The translations under genes were made by a program, and so were the position numbers. A DNA stretch of 64,000 nt from RGVT01 sp037129475. GTDB taxonomy: Bacteria > Planctomycetota > Planctomycetia > Pirellulales > UBA1268. The stretch spans positions 1 to 64,000 of the forward strand of contig JBAXUY010000002.1 of NCBI GenBank assembly GCA_037129475.1, in the 5' to 3' direction. Under the pieces are notes generated by a model. It saw only the letters and a list, made by a program, of their open reading frames with translations, did not search any database and was not told the origin of the DNA. Shown here in pieces: positions 37,075 to 46,667 of this stretch. Position 1 is the first letter of the stretch. The number at the start of each line of letters is the position of its first letter.

Positions 37075-37974
37075 ATGGTGCGGGCGGTCGAGGAATACCT
37101 GAAGCCGGAGGTCGTGCGGCAGATCGCCCGCCTGGACCTCCGCGCGCAGTTCATCGTGCGCGGGTTCCTGCAGGGGCTGCACGCCAGCCCCTACCAGGGC
37201 TTCTCCGTCGAGTTCAGCGAGCACCGCAAGTACGCGCCGGGCGACGACCCGAAGGGCATCGATTGGCTCGTCTATGCCAAGACCGACAAGCACTACGTCA
37301 AGAAGTTCGAGGCCGAGACCAACATCACCGGCTACCTCGTGATCGACACGAGCGCGTCGATGGCCTACACCTACCGGCAGGAGATCACGAAGCTCGACTA
37401 TTCCATCTCCCTCGCCGCGGCCCTCTGCTGGCTGATGGTGCATCAGCAGGATCCGTGCGGCCTGATGACGTTCGACGATCGCCTGCACGCCCGGCTGCCG
37501 GCCCGCTCGAAGCGGTCGCAGATCGCCCAGGTGCTCTCGGCCCTGTCGAAGGTCGCCCCCTCCGGCGGCACCGACATCGCGCGGAGCATCGCCCAGATGG
37601 CGGCCATGCTGCGGCACCGGTCGCTCGTGATGATCTTCAGCGACCTGCTCGCCGATCCGGAGCCGATCCGCGACGCCCTCCTGAGGCTGCGGCACCGTGG
37701 CCACGACGTGATCCTGTTTCACGTGCTCGACGAGGCGGAGGTGAAGTTTCCGTTCGAAGGCATGGTCGACCTCACCGAGCCGGAGTCGCACGATCGCCTC
37801 GTCGTCGATGCCGACGCGGCCCGCAGCGACTACGTGGCCGGGGTCGCCGCCTTTCGCGACGACTACCGCCGCGCCTGCTTTCGGGCCGGGATCGACTACG
37901 TGCCGCTCGACACCGGGATGCAGTTCGACAAGGCGCTCATGGAGTATCTCGTGAGCCGCCGCACTCGCTTCTAG
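37075..37974 (+). CDS. DUF58 / VWA-like protein
   Basis: 299 residues. FSEHRKYAPGDDPKGIDW is the DUF58 core, and DTSASM at 91-96 is the metal-ion-dependent adhesion site of a VWA fold, with GGTD later. No membrane segment is seen, so it is cytosolic or membrane-associated through partners. It is the usual client of MoxR ATPases. It starts 24 bp after moxR and ends 5 bp before the BatA-like gene. Confidence 0.92.
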   Translation: MVRAVEEYLKPEVVRQIARLDLRAQFIVRGFLQGLHASPYQGFSVEFSEHRKYAPGDDPKGIDWLVYAKTDKHYVKKFEAETNITGYLVIDTSASMAYTYRQEITKLDYSISLAAALCWLMVHQQDPCGLMTFDDRLHARLPARSKRSQIAQVLSALSKVAPSGGTDIARSIAQMAAMLRHRSLVMIFSDLLADPEPIRDALLRLRHRGHDVILFHVLDEAEVKFPFEGMVDLTEPESHDRLVVDADAARSDYVAGVAAFRDDYRRACFRAGIDYVPLDTGMQFDKALMEYLVSRRTRF

Positions 37975-37979
37975 CCGCC

Positions 37980-40205
37980 ATGGGTCTCTCCTTCCTCACG
38001 CCGATGCTGCTTGCGGGGACGGCGCTCGTCGTCGTGCCGGTGGTGCTGCACATGATCATGCGGCGCAAGCCCGTGAAGCACGACTTCCCGGCACTGCGGT
38101 TTCTGCGGGAGCGGGCCGTGGCGAACCGGCGCCGGCTGCGGCTCAACCACCTGCTGCTCCTGCTCGTGCGGATGGCGGCCCTCGTGCTGCTCGCCTTCGC
38201 CCTCGCTCGGCCGACACTCCGGGGGGCCGGCTGGCTCGCCGACGCCGAAGGGCCCGTGGCGGCCGTGTTCGTGTTCGACACCGCGCCGCGCATGCAACTT
38301 CGCGAGGCGAATCGCAGCCGGCTCGTGCAGGCGGCGGAGATGGCTCGGGTGCTCGTCGGCAAGCTGCCGCCGACGAGCAAGGTGGCGGTGGTCGACACGA
38401 CGGGCGGGCCTGCGGCGTTTTCGCCAACGATCGCGGCGGCCACGGCCCGCGTCGAGCGGCTGGCCGGCGGCACGCCCGGTACGACGCTCGCCGGGGCGAT
38501 GGCGGAGGGCCTGCGGCTGCTCGAGTCTGTGCAGCTTGCCCGCCGGGAGATGTACGTGTTCACCGACTGCTCGCGCGGCGCGTGGGCCAACGCGACACCG
38601 CTCGATCTGGCCGCCTCGCACCCGGACGTGAGCGTGCTCTACGTCGACGTCGGGGCGCGCACGGTGCGAAACTTTGCGATCGAATCCGTCGAGCTCGCCA
38701 GCGACGTGATCGCGGCCGGCACCCCCGTGACGCTCACCGTGTCGGCCGGACACAGCGGGCCCGACGCGAACCGTGCGATCGCGGTCGAGATGCTCTCGGG
38801 CGACGGCGGCTATGTTCGTCGGGCGATCAAGCCGGTGGCGTGGAAGGACGGAGCGACGACGCAGGTGTCGTTCGATGTCGCGGGTCTCGAGCCGGGCGTG
38901 CGGCAGGGTCGTGTCGTGATCGACGGCACCGATGATCTCGAGGCCGACGACGCGCGATCGTTCACGGTCGAGGTCGGCCGGCCGGCCCGCGTGCTCGTGG
39001 CGGCGCCTGTGCCTTCCGATCGCACCGGGCGTTTCGTCGCCCAGGCCATCGCGCCCGTGGCGCTCGCCAAGGCGGGCAAGGCGCGGTTCGACGTGGCGGT
39101 CGTCGACGTCACCCACCTCGACGCAGCTCCGTGGGATGGCGTCGCCGGGATCGTGCTCGTCGATCCGCCGCCGTTGCCTGCGCGCACCTGGGACCTGCTC
39201 GGCCAGTGGGTGGCCGCCGGCCACGGTCTCGTGGTGTGGCTCGGGCCCGAGGCAGGGGATGCCGGTCGCTTCAACTCCGATGCGTCGCGGCGCGTGCTCG
39301 GCGGCGGGATCGTGAGGGTGTGGCGCAGTCCCGACGGCGGAAATTTTCTCGCCCCCGCGGCGCTCGAGCATCCGGTGCTCGCGGCGTTTCGGCGCGTGGG
39401 CGACGCCGTGCCGTGGCAGGATTTCCCGGTGGAGCGGCACTGGGAATTCGCCTCGTCGGCCGACGGTCCGGACGATGGGGGCGCCATGCCGGTCGCCGCC
39501 TACCGCAACGGCCTCGCCGCCATCCTCGAACATCGTGTCGGCGCCGGCATGGTGATCACGGTCACGACGCCGGTGTCGCAGGCTGCGAGCGATCCCGAGG
39601 CGTGGAACACGCTGGCCACGGGGTTCGAGCCGTGGCCGTTCGTGATGCTCGCCAACGAGACGCTCCGGCATGCGGTCGACACGGCCGACGATCGCAACAT
39701 CGTGGCCGGCCGGCCGGCGGTTCTGCACGTCGACCGGCGCGACGTGCCGGCGGCGTTCGTGCGGACGCCGGCGGGTGACGACTTCCCCGCCGTGATCGAT
39801 CAGGCGCGGGGCACGATCACCGTCACCGCGACGCAGCTGCCGGGAAATTATGTCGTGCGGGCCGGTGGAGAGGCCGGCGGCTTCATGAAGGGATTCAGCG
39901 CCAACCTCGACGCGGCTGCGACCGACACGGTTCGCCTCGACGACGAGCTGCTTCACGCCGTGCTCGGGCCCGCCGCCCGGATCGCCCGCACGGAGCAGGA
40001 ACTCGTGCGCGACGTCAACCTCGAGCGGGTCGGTGCCGAACTGTCGGGGTGGCTCCTGCTCCTCGCCGCGGCCATGATCGCCGTCGACTGGATGCTCGCC
40101 AACCGCTTCTACGCACCGCGGGGCGAGCCTGCGGCTGCCGGCGCGACGACGAAGGATTTCGCGGCACCTCCGCCCCTGCCGGCCGCGGCGGAGGCGACGG
40201 CATGA
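37980..40205 (+). CDS. BatA-domain membrane protein with VWA-like region
   Basis: 741 residues. The N-terminal FLTPMLLAGTALVVVPVVLHMI with the following RRK and the second segment LLLLVRMAALVLLAFALARP form the BatA domain. A degenerate VWA follows (VFVFDTAPRMQLRE), in which DxSxS is replaced by DTAPR, so the MIDAS site is probably not functional. A beta-rich middle part and a C-terminal membrane segment (LSGWLLLLAAAMIAVDWML) come next. It probably forms a membrane complex with the DUF58 and VWA proteins. The stop overlaps the next ATG as ATGA. Confidence 0.86.
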   Translation: MGLSFLTPMLLAGTALVVVPVVLHMIMRRKPVKHDFPALRFLRERAVANRRRLRLNHLLLLLVRMAALVLLAFALARPTLRGAGWLADAEGPVAAVFVFDTAPRMQLREANRSRLVQAAEMARVLVGKLPPTSKVAVVDTTGGPAAFSPTIAAATARVERLAGGTPGTTLAGAMAEGLRLLESVQLARREMYVFTDCSRGAWANATPLDLAASHPDVSVLYVDVGARTVRNFAIESVELASDVIAAGTPVTLTVSAGHSGPDANRAIAVEMLSGDGGYVRRAIKPVAWKDGATTQVSFDVAGLEPGVRQGRVVIDGTDDLEADDARSFTVEVGRPARVLVAAPVPSDRTGRFVAQAIAPVALAKAGKARFDVAVVDVTHLDAAPWDGVAGIVLVDPPPLPARTWDLLGQWVAAGHGLVVWLGPEAGDAGRFNSDASRRVLGGGIVRVWRSPDGGNFLAPAALEHPVLAAFRRVGDAVPWQDFPVERHWEFASSADGPDDGGAMPVAAYRNGLAAILEHRVGAGMVITVTTPVSQAASDPEAWNTLATGFEPWPFVMLANETLRHAVDTADDRNIVAGRPAVLHVDRRDVPAAFVRTPAGDDFPAVIDQARGTITVTATQLPGNYVVRAGGEAGGFMKGFSANLDAAATDTVRLDDELLHAVLGPAARIARTEQELVRDVNLERVGAELSGWLLLLAAAMIAVDWMLANRFYAPRGEPAAAGATTKDFAAPPPLPAAAEATA

Positions 40206-42499
40206 TCGCGGTGGGTGGCGTGCTGAACGACGTGGCGGTGGCGTTCGACCCGGTGGGATCGTGGGGCACGCTCGTCGTCGTCACGCTCCTGCTCGCCGCG
40301 GTGCTCTTCGCGGTCGGGCCCGATCGCTCGCGGGTCGGGCCGGGCCGACGGCTCGTGCTGGTGCTCGTGCGGCTGGCGGCGTTTCTCGCCCTCGTGGCCT
40401 GCATGGTACGGCCGACGATCGTGGCCACGACGAAGGCGCGGCAGCCGGGCACGGTGCTCGTGCTCGCCGACGCGTCGGAGAGCATGACCGTGGCCGACGG
40501 GCTCAATGGTCAGACCCGCTGGCAGGAACTCCTGGCAGCGCTTGCCGCGGCACGTCCGGCGGCGAGGGCGCTGGCGGCCGAGTCGAGCCTCGACGTGGCG
40601 CTCTGGCGGTTCGACCGCGAGGCGCAGGCCGTGCCGCCGGTCGGAGACGATGTTTTTCCGTTGGCGGCCTGGCAGCCTGCGCCCAGTGCCGGAGAGACGG
40701 CGATCGGTGCGGCGCTCGACGATTGCGTGCGGGCGACGGCAGGCCGGACCGTGGCCGGCGTGATCGTGCTCAGTGACGGCGGGCAGCATGCCTATCCGCC
40801 ACGCGACCAGCCGCCGCAGGGCGTGGCACGACGGCTCGGAGACTCGGGCGTGCCGCTCTGGAGCATCACGTTCGGGCAGCAGCGGGGCGAGGGGCAGGGG
40901 CGCGACGCGGCCGTCTCGAACCTGGCCGTCAGCGAGACGGCCTACCTGGGAAACACGGTCGAAGTGGCGGGCCGCGTCCGGCTCGAGGGGCTCACCGACC
41001 GCGACGTCATCGTGAAGCTCATGGTCGAGGGCGCCGCCGGCCGGATGGAGGAGGCTGCCAGGGCGACGGTGCGGGGAGGCCGCGAGGGCGTGGAGGAGCC
41101 GGTGCGGTTGGCCTGGACCCCCGACGTGCTCGGCGAACGGAAGGTGGCGCTCGTCGTCGAGCCCCAGGAAGGGGAAACGGTGACGACGAACAACGAGCTC
41201 TCCACGTTCGTCGAGGTGGTCGACGGCGGCCTGCGCGTGCTCTACCTCGAGGGGGCGTTGCGCGTGGAGCAGCGGTTCGTACGCCGGGTCCTCTCCGCGA
41301 GCCCCGACATGCAGGTCGATTTCCAGTGGATCGACTCCACCCGCCGCGACCGCTGGCCCGTCGACCTCGGTCGCACGCTCACCACCCCATACGACGTCTT
41401 CCTGATCGGTGATCTCGACGCGGCGGCGCTGCGACCGCAGGATCTGCAGACGATCGAGGACAAGGTGCGGGCGGGCGCGGGCATCGGGTTCCTGGGCGGG
41501 TTTCACGCGTTCGAGGCGGGCGGCTGGGCGTCGTCGGCGCTCGGTCCGCTCGTGCCCTTCGAGCCCGACCGGCTTGCACGGCAGCCGTTCGACGAGCCGA
41601 TCCGTCCCTCGCTCCATCTCGAGGGCCCGCTGCAGCTCGTGCCCGACGGGCGGTTCGGGGGCGTCTCGATCCTGCGGCTCGGGCAGACCGATCAGGAGAC
41701 GCGCGCCGCCTGGCAACGGATGCCGGCGCTCGATGGTGCCACCGACCTCGGCCGGCTCGTTCCGGAGGCCAAGCGGCTGGCGAACACGGCCGACGGCCGG
41801 CCGCTGCTGGTCGCCCGCGAGTTCGGCGCGGGCCGCGTGGCCGCCTTCGCCGCCGATTCGACCTGGCGTTGGGCGATGCAGGGGGCGGGCGAGCAGCACC
41901 GCCGGTTTTGGAGACAGTTCGTCCTCTGGCTCGCGCGGCAGGACGGCACCGAGGACGACGCGCTCTGGGTTCGCCTGGGGCAGCGTCGCATCGCTCCGGG
42001 CATGACGATCGGCTGTGACGCGGGCGTCACGCACCCGGATGGCTCGGCCGTTCCAGACGTCGAACTCGATGCCGTGGCGGTGTCGCCTGATGGCAAGCCC
42101 CGGCCCGTCCGTCTGCCGCGCCGCGGCGACGTGTTTTCCGGAACGCTCTCCGAGTTCACGGAGCCGGGAGATTGGAAGCTCGTGGTGAAGGCCGTGCGTC
42201 CGGGACGCGAGCCGCTCGAGCGATCAACGCGGTTCACCGTCGTGCGCCAGGATCTGGAACTGGCGAACCCCCGGGCCAACCCGCTCCTCATGCGACAGCT
42301 CGCGGAATCGACGTCGGGAGGAACACGTGCTCCCGAGGAACTGCCCGAGATCTTCGACGAGATCCGCAACCAGCCGGCCGCGTTCGAGACGCTCGAGCAG
42401 TGGTCGTACACGCCGTGGGACAAGTGGCCGACATTTCTCGTCCTTGCCGGCCTGCTGATCCTGGAATGGATCCTGCGCAAGCGTTTCGGCTTGGTGTAG
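40202..42499 (+). CDS. Membrane VWA / glutamine-amidotransferase-like protein
   Basis: 765 residues. Two N-terminal membrane segments (about 22-40 and 53-72) precede a VWA-like domain with ADASESMT, matching DxSxS, and a VLSDGGQH segment. The middle carries Ig-like strands and a class I glutamine-amidotransferase-like fold (RVLYLEGALRVEQRF, GIGFLGGFHAFEAGGW) with no clear catalytic Cys. The C-terminal segment FLVLAGLLILEWILRKR anchors it. It is the last gene of the MoxR operon and typical of planctomycete versions. A 95-bp gap separates it from the histidine kinase. Confidence 0.86.
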   Translation: MIAVGGVLNDVAVAFDPVGSWGTLVVVTLLLAAVLFAVGPDRSRVGPGRRLVLVLVRLAAFLALVACMVRPTIVATTKARQPGTVLVLADASESMTVADGLNGQTRWQELLAALAAARPAARALAAESSLDVALWRFDREAQAVPPVGDDVFPLAAWQPAPSAGETAIGAALDDCVRATAGRTVAGVIVLSDGGQHAYPPRDQPPQGVARRLGDSGVPLWSITFGQQRGEGQGRDAAVSNLAVSETAYLGNTVEVAGRVRLEGLTDRDVIVKLMVEGAAGRMEEAARATVRGGREGVEEPVRLAWTPDVLGERKVALVVEPQEGETVTTNNELSTFVEVVDGGLRVLYLEGALRVEQRFVRRVLSASPDMQVDFQWIDSTRRDRWPVDLGRTLTTPYDVFLIGDLDAAALRPQDLQTIEDKVRAGAGIGFLGGFHAFEAGGWASSALGPLVPFEPDRLARQPFDEPIRPSLHLEGPLQLVPDGRFGGVSILRLGQTDQETRAAWQRMPALDGATDLGRLVPEAKRLANTADGRPLLVAREFGAGRVAAFAADSTWRWAMQGAGEQHRRFWRQFVLWLARQDGTEDDALWVRLGQRRIAPGMTIGCDAGVTHPDGSAVPDVELDAVAVSPDGKPRPVRLPRRGDVFSGTLSEFTEPGDWKLVVKAVRPGREPLERSTRFTVVRQDLELANPRANPLLMRQLAESTSGGTRAPEELPEIFDEIRNQPAAFETLEQWSYTPWDKWPTFLVLAGLLILEWILRKRFGLV

Positions 42500-42594
42500 G
42501 GCCGTTTTCCGCCTTCCGGCGTCGATGCAGCTTTGCTAGTTTCCCGCCCCACGCGCTTTCGCGGCGCGGGCGGCACCAGCGAGCGAGGACCGGC

Positions 42595-44280
42595 GTGCAC
42601 AAACGGCGGCCGATTCGTGACAAACTTCTGCTCGGCGGACTGCTCGTCGGGATCATGGTGGCGACGCTGTCGGCGAGCAGCTTTCTGGGCATCTACTCCT
42701 ACCGCCGGCTCGTGCGCGCACTGAGCTGCCGTGCGGCGGAACTGCCGCGTGCCAGTGCGCTCGGCGCCTGCGTGAGCGACCTGCGGCTGGCTCACGCGCG
42801 GGCGCTGTCCGGAGATCCCGGTACGTTCGACGGCCCCGGCGTGACGGTGCCGCTCGGCCTCCTGCGATCGGCCATCACGCTGCGTGACGAAGCGGCGTTC
42901 GGCGACTGGTTCACCGATCAGATCGAACGCACCTGGTGGGCGCTCGAACGCTACTGCCAGGAACTCGCGGCCGGCGAGCTCGACGACATGCCGTTCGGCG
43001 ACCGGAGCCGCGAGCGCGAGACGGCGCGCGAGATCACGACCTGCCTGGATACGATCCGGTCGATCGCAGGCACCGACCAGGGGCGGCTCCTGCCGTGGAT
43101 CGAGGAGTCGGTGCCCGATCAGCGACGCAAGCTGCTCGCCGTCGAGACGCATCTGGAGCGGCTTGCCGTGCTCTCCGCCGAGCTCCCCACGTTTCTCCAG
43201 GAGAGGCTGCACGATCTGTCGCACGAGGTGCGGGTGGGCTACCGCACGCTCATCGTCACCACGTGGGCGGCGGCCCTGGCGGCGGCGGCACTGCTCACGG
43301 CGCTCGGCGTGCTCACCTACCGCTGGGTGTTTCGCCCGCTGCGGCTGCTCGGCCACGGGTCGCGGCGGGTCGCGGCGGGTGACTTCGACTTTCGCATCCG
43401 GCTCGACACCCGCGACGAGATGGCCGAATTGGCCGGTGCACTCAACGACATGACGCAGCGGTTCCAGGAGATCCGCGACGATCTCGACCATCAGGTGCAG
43501 CTGCGCACCCGCGAGGTGGTGCGCAACGAGCAGCTCGCGAGCGTCGGATTCCTGGCGGCGGGCGTCGCCCACGAGATCAACAATCCGCTGGCCTCGATCG
43601 CGATGTGTGCCGAGTCACTCGAGAGCCGGCTCGAGACGCCTCCCGCCGACGAGGCCGACACACAGGTGATGCGCCGCTACCTGGAACTCATCCAACAGGA
43701 GGCCTTTCGCTGCAAGGGGATCACCGAGAAGCTCCTCGACTTCTCGCGGCTCGGCGAGGTGCGTCGGCAGCCGACCGCGATCCTCGCGCTCGTCGACGAC
43801 GTGGCCGACATGCTGCGGCACGTGGGCCGCTTCGCGGGCCGGACGATCGAGATCGAGGCCGGCAGCGACGTGCTCGTGATGGTGAATCCCCAGGAGATCA
43901 AGCAGGTTGTGCTCAACCTGCTCGTCAACGCCCTCGACTCGATCGAGGAGGCGGGCCGGGTGCACGTGGCCGTGCGGCGCGATGGCGCGACGGCCGTGCT
44001 CACGCTCACCGACGATGGCTGCGGCATGAGCGACGAGGTGCTCGAACACCTGTTCGAACCGTTCTTCACGCGGCGCAAGAGCGGGCAGGGCACCGGGCTC
44101 GGGCTCTCGATCGTGCACCGCATCGTGGCCGACCACGGCGGCCGGATCGAGGCCATGAGCGCCGGCCCCGGCCACGGCTCGACGTTCCGCGTCACGCTGC
44201 CGGTGGCCGAGGTCGGGAGCATCACGGCGGCTGGGCCGCCAATCAAGGAGGTGGATCATTCCAGCCAGCAAGCAGCCTAG
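42595..44280 (+). CDS. Membrane sensor histidine kinase
   Basis: 561 residues. One membrane segment near 12-34, a periplasmic sensor region of about 190 residues with no recognised fold, and a second membrane segment near 220-245. A HAMP domain follows (VFRPLRLLGHGSRRVAAGDF). The phosphorylated His is H326 in GVAHEINNPL, and the ATPase boxes are LLVNALDSIE, DDGCGM and GTGLGLSIVHRIV. The start is GTG 42595 with GAGGA seven bases upstream. The response regulator begins 4 bp after its stop, so they form a two-component pair. Confidence 0.93.
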   Translation: MHKRRPIRDKLLLGGLLVGIMVATLSASSFLGIYSYRRLVRALSCRAAELPRASALGACVSDLRLAHARALSGDPGTFDGPGVTVPLGLLRSAITLRDEAAFGDWFTDQIERTWWALERYCQELAAGELDDMPFGDRSRERETAREITTCLDTIRSIAGTDQGRLLPWIEESVPDQRRKLLAVETHLERLAVLSAELPTFLQERLHDLSHEVRVGYRTLIVTTWAAALAAAALLTALGVLTYRWVFRPLRLLGHGSRRVAAGDFDFRIRLDTRDEMAELAGALNDMTQRFQEIRDDLDHQVQLRTREVVRNEQLASVGFLAAGVAHEINNPLASIAMCAESLESRLETPPADEADTQVMRRYLELIQQEAFRCKGITEKLLDFSRLGEVRRQPTAILALVDDVADMLRHVGRFAGRTIEIEAGSDVLVMVNPQEIKQVVLNLLVNALDSIEEAGRVHVAVRRDGATAVLTLTDDGCGMSDEVLEHLFEPFFTRRKSGQGTGLGLSIVHRIVADHGGRIEAMSAGPGHGSTFRVTLPVAEVGSITAAGPPIKEVDHSSQQAA

Positions 44281-44284
44281 GCCG

Positions 44285-45691
44285 ATGCGAATCCTGTTTG
44301 CCGACGACGAGGCATCGCTCCAGGAACTCATGCGGATCGAGCTCCCGCGGCTCGGCCACGAGGCCACGGTCTGCCCGGACGGCCGCACCGCCCTCGCCGC
44401 CCTCGACCGGACGGCGTTCGACTGCGTGATCGTCGACCTCGACATGCCGGGCGTGGGCGGGCTCGAGGTGATCACGCGCGTGCGTGAAACCTCGCCCGAC
44501 ACCGAGGCGGTGATCATCACCGGCAAGTCGTCGCTCGAAAGCGCGATCGCCGCGGTCCGGCAGGGGGTGTTCGACTACCTCACGAAGCCCTGCAAGCTCG
44601 CCGACATCCAGGCCGTGCTCGAGCGTGTGCGGAAGAAACGGGAATTGACGGCCCGACTCAAGGCCCTCGAGGGGCGCGTGCGCCGCGCGGAGGGCACGAC
44701 GCAGCTCGTGGGTGCGTCCGTCGGCCTCGACGCGGTCAAGCGGCTCGTGGCCCGCGTGGCGGCGAGCGACTCTGCCGTGCTCGTGCGGGGGGAGACGGGC
44801 ACCGGCAAGGAACTCGTGGCCCGGGCGATCCACGAAGGCAGCGCGCGGGCGGCGGGGCCGCTCGTGGCCGTCAACTGCGGTGCCCTCCCGGAACATCTCG
44901 TGGAGAGCGAACTGTTCGGCCATCGCAAGGGAGCGTTTACCGGCGCCGACGAGCATCGCGCCGGGCTCTTCGAGGTGGCAGACGGTGGGACGCTGTTTCT
45001 CGACGAGATCGGCGAACTGCCGAAAGCCCTCCAGCCGAGGCTCCTGCGGGCGTTGGAGAGCGGAGAGATCCGCCGGGTGGGTGACAGTCATCCGATCACG
45101 GTCGACGTGCGGGTGGTCTGCGCCACGCACCGGTCGCTCGAAGACATGGTCGCCCAGGGCGCATTCCGAGAGGATCTGCTCTTCCGCATCAATACGTTCG
45201 AGGTCGTGATCCCGCCCCTGCGGGAGCGGCTCGACGACATCCCGGCGCTCGTGAAGCACTTCGTGCGGAAGGCCCGGCCGCAGACGCCACCAGGGGCCGA
45301 GGTGGCCGAGCCGGCGGTGCTGGCGGCACTCGCAGCCCACCGGTGGCCCGGCAACATCCGCGAACTGGCCAACGTGATCGAGCACGCGATCGTGCTGTGC
45401 GACGGACTCCCGCTCACCGTGGAGCACCTGCCGGCACGACTGGGCGCAACTCGAACACGACCTGCCGCATCCCCTGCGTTGGCTCCCGAGCCTGCAACCG
45501 CGCCTGTCACTTCAACGCAGCCACCGAAGGCGGTGAGCCTGCGGGAACTCGAGATGCAGGCGATCCTGCAGGGGCTCGAACGCAACCACGGCAACAAGGC
45601 GCGCACCGCCGAAGAACTCGGCATCAGCCTGAAGACGCTCTACAACAAGTTGCACCAACTCCAGGAAGGCGCCGTGGAACGATCAGCGTAG
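44285..45691 (+). CDS. Sigma-54-dependent NtrC-type response regulator
   Basis: 468 residues. The receiver has acidic residues at 7-8, the phosphorylated Asp at 51 (VDLDMPG) and the Lys in YLTKP. The AAA+ domain has GETGTGKE, GAFTGA (contact with sigma-54) and LFLDEIGEL. The C-terminus carries a Fis-type helix-turn-helix (NKARTAEELGISLKTLYNKL) after a Pro/Ala-rich linker. It activates sigma-54 promoters in answer to the kinase encoded just upstream. The TAG stop is the left end of the hairpin at 45688-45713. Confidence 0.95.
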   Translation: MRILFADDEASLQELMRIELPRLGHEATVCPDGRTALAALDRTAFDCVIVDLDMPGVGGLEVITRVRETSPDTEAVIITGKSSLESAIAAVRQGVFDYLTKPCKLADIQAVLERVRKKRELTARLKALEGRVRRAEGTTQLVGASVGLDAVKRLVARVAASDSAVLVRGETGTGKELVARAIHEGSARAAGPLVAVNCGALPEHLVESELFGHRKGAFTGADEHRAGLFEVADGGTLFLDEIGELPKALQPRLLRALESGEIRRVGDSHPITVDVRVVCATHRSLEDMVAQGAFREDLLFRINTFEVVIPPLRERLDDIPALVKHFVRKARPQTPPGAEVAEPAVLAALAAHRWPGNIRELANVIEHAIVLCDGLPLTVEHLPARLGATRTRPAASPALAPEPATAPVTSTQPPKAVSLRELEMQAILQGLERNHGNKARTAEELGISLKTLYNKLHQLQEGAVERSA

Positions 45692-45713
45692 GACGGGCGA
45701 AAGCCTGTCCTAC
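45688..45713. terminator. Hairpin with GAAA tetraloop supplying both flanking stop codons
   Basis: GTAGGACGGGC, loop GAAA, GCCTGTCCTAC: an 11-bp stem with a single G-T pair and a GNRA-type tetraloop. The left arm contains the TAG stop of the response regulator (45689-45691) and the right arm, read on the minus strand, the TAG stop of lexA (45712-45710). The convergent genes therefore end symmetrically in one palindrome. There is no T-tract on either side. Confidence 0.7.
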
Positions 45714-46495
45714 GTCTTCCGCACGACCCCGGCGAGCACACCGAGCACGCGCGCGTTCTTCACGTAGATCGGCTTCATCGACGTGTTCGCAGGCTGGAGA
45801 CGGATGCGGTCACGCTCCGGAAACCACTGCTTGAGCGTGGCCTCGCCGTCCTCCGTTTGCGCCACGACGATGTCGCCGGAATGGGCGGTCTGCTTCTTCT
45901 GGATCACCACCCAGTCGCCGTCGGCGATCTGGGCGTCGATCATCGAGTCGCCCATCACCTTGAGTACGAAGTGGTCGTCGCGGTCAAACAGTTCCTCGAA
46001 GTCGATCCGCTCCTTCTGCTCCTCGGCCGCACGCAGGGTGCCGGCCGCCACCCATCCAGCCATCGGCAGGCCGCGGAGGTGAGCCGGCTCCATCACGAGT
46101 TCGATCGCCCGCGACATGTTCTTGCCACGGGTGATCAACCCCTTGCGCTCGAGCGCTTTGAGATGACACACGACCCCGTTGGGCGAGCGGATTTTGAACG
46201 CCTGGCCGATCTCACGCACCGTGGGCCCGAACCCGCGCGACTGGATCTTGCCGCGAATGAAGCCATAGATTTCCAGCTGGCGTTCGGTCGGCACGTCGCC
46301 GGCCTCGGCTTCCGCGTCGACCGCGAAGGGCAGAAGGCCCCCGAGCGAAGACGGAAGTTTGACAGGCGAAGGCCGCGAGCCCGACTGCCCCGCCTTCGGC
46401 TTCCGGCCGGCTGGCCTGCTCGCGGCACGCCCCGTGGACTTCTTGCGGGCGGCCGACTTCGACGCGGTGGATTTGCTGGTGGCGAGCTTGGGCAT
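45710..46495 (-). CDS. lexA: LexA repressor with basic N-terminal tail
   Basis: 261 residues, about 55-60 longer than usual. The winged-helix domain starts around 69 (PTERQLEIYGFI). The self-cleavage site Ala146-Gly147 (GLPMAGWV), the catalytic Ser184 (GDSM) and Lys222 (ATLKQW) are intact, so RecA-stimulated cleavage should work. Residues 1-66 are a low-complexity Lys/Ser/Arg/Pro tail resembling histone H1-like tails. An in-frame GTG encoding Val68 would give a normal-size LexA, but it lacks a visible ribosome-binding site. It represses SOS genes; 172 bp separate it from the divergent sppA. Confidence 0.92.
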   Translation of the reverse strand: MPKLATSKSTASKSAARKKSTGRAASRPAGRKPKAGQSGSRPSPVKLPSSLGGLLPFAVDAEAEAGDVPTERQLEIYGFIRGKIQSRGFGPTVREIGQAFKIRSPNGVVCHLKALERKGLITRGKNMSRAIELVMEPAHLRGLPMAGWVAAGTLRAAEEQKERIDFEELFDRDDHFVLKVMGDSMIDAQIADGDWVVIQKKQTAHSGDIVVAQTEDGEATLKQWFPERDRIRLQPANTSMKPIYVKNARVLGVLAGVVRKT

Positions 46496-46667
46496 GGATG
46501 CCTGACGGCGGGGCCGTTTCCTGGTGGTGAATGGGTCTCAATCTGGACGCCGGTATCTTACTATACGGCCGTTCAATGGCAAGTCCAGCAGTTTTTTTGG
46601 GGGGCGAGGCGCCTGGATTCGCGTCCCCGTACACTAAGGAGGGTTCGTCGTTTCCGCAGGAGTGACC

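Noticed and set aside
37980..40205. Active MIDAS VWA domain in the BatA-like protein
   Set aside because: The DxSxS site reads DTAPR, so metal-dependent adhesion is unlikely in this copy.
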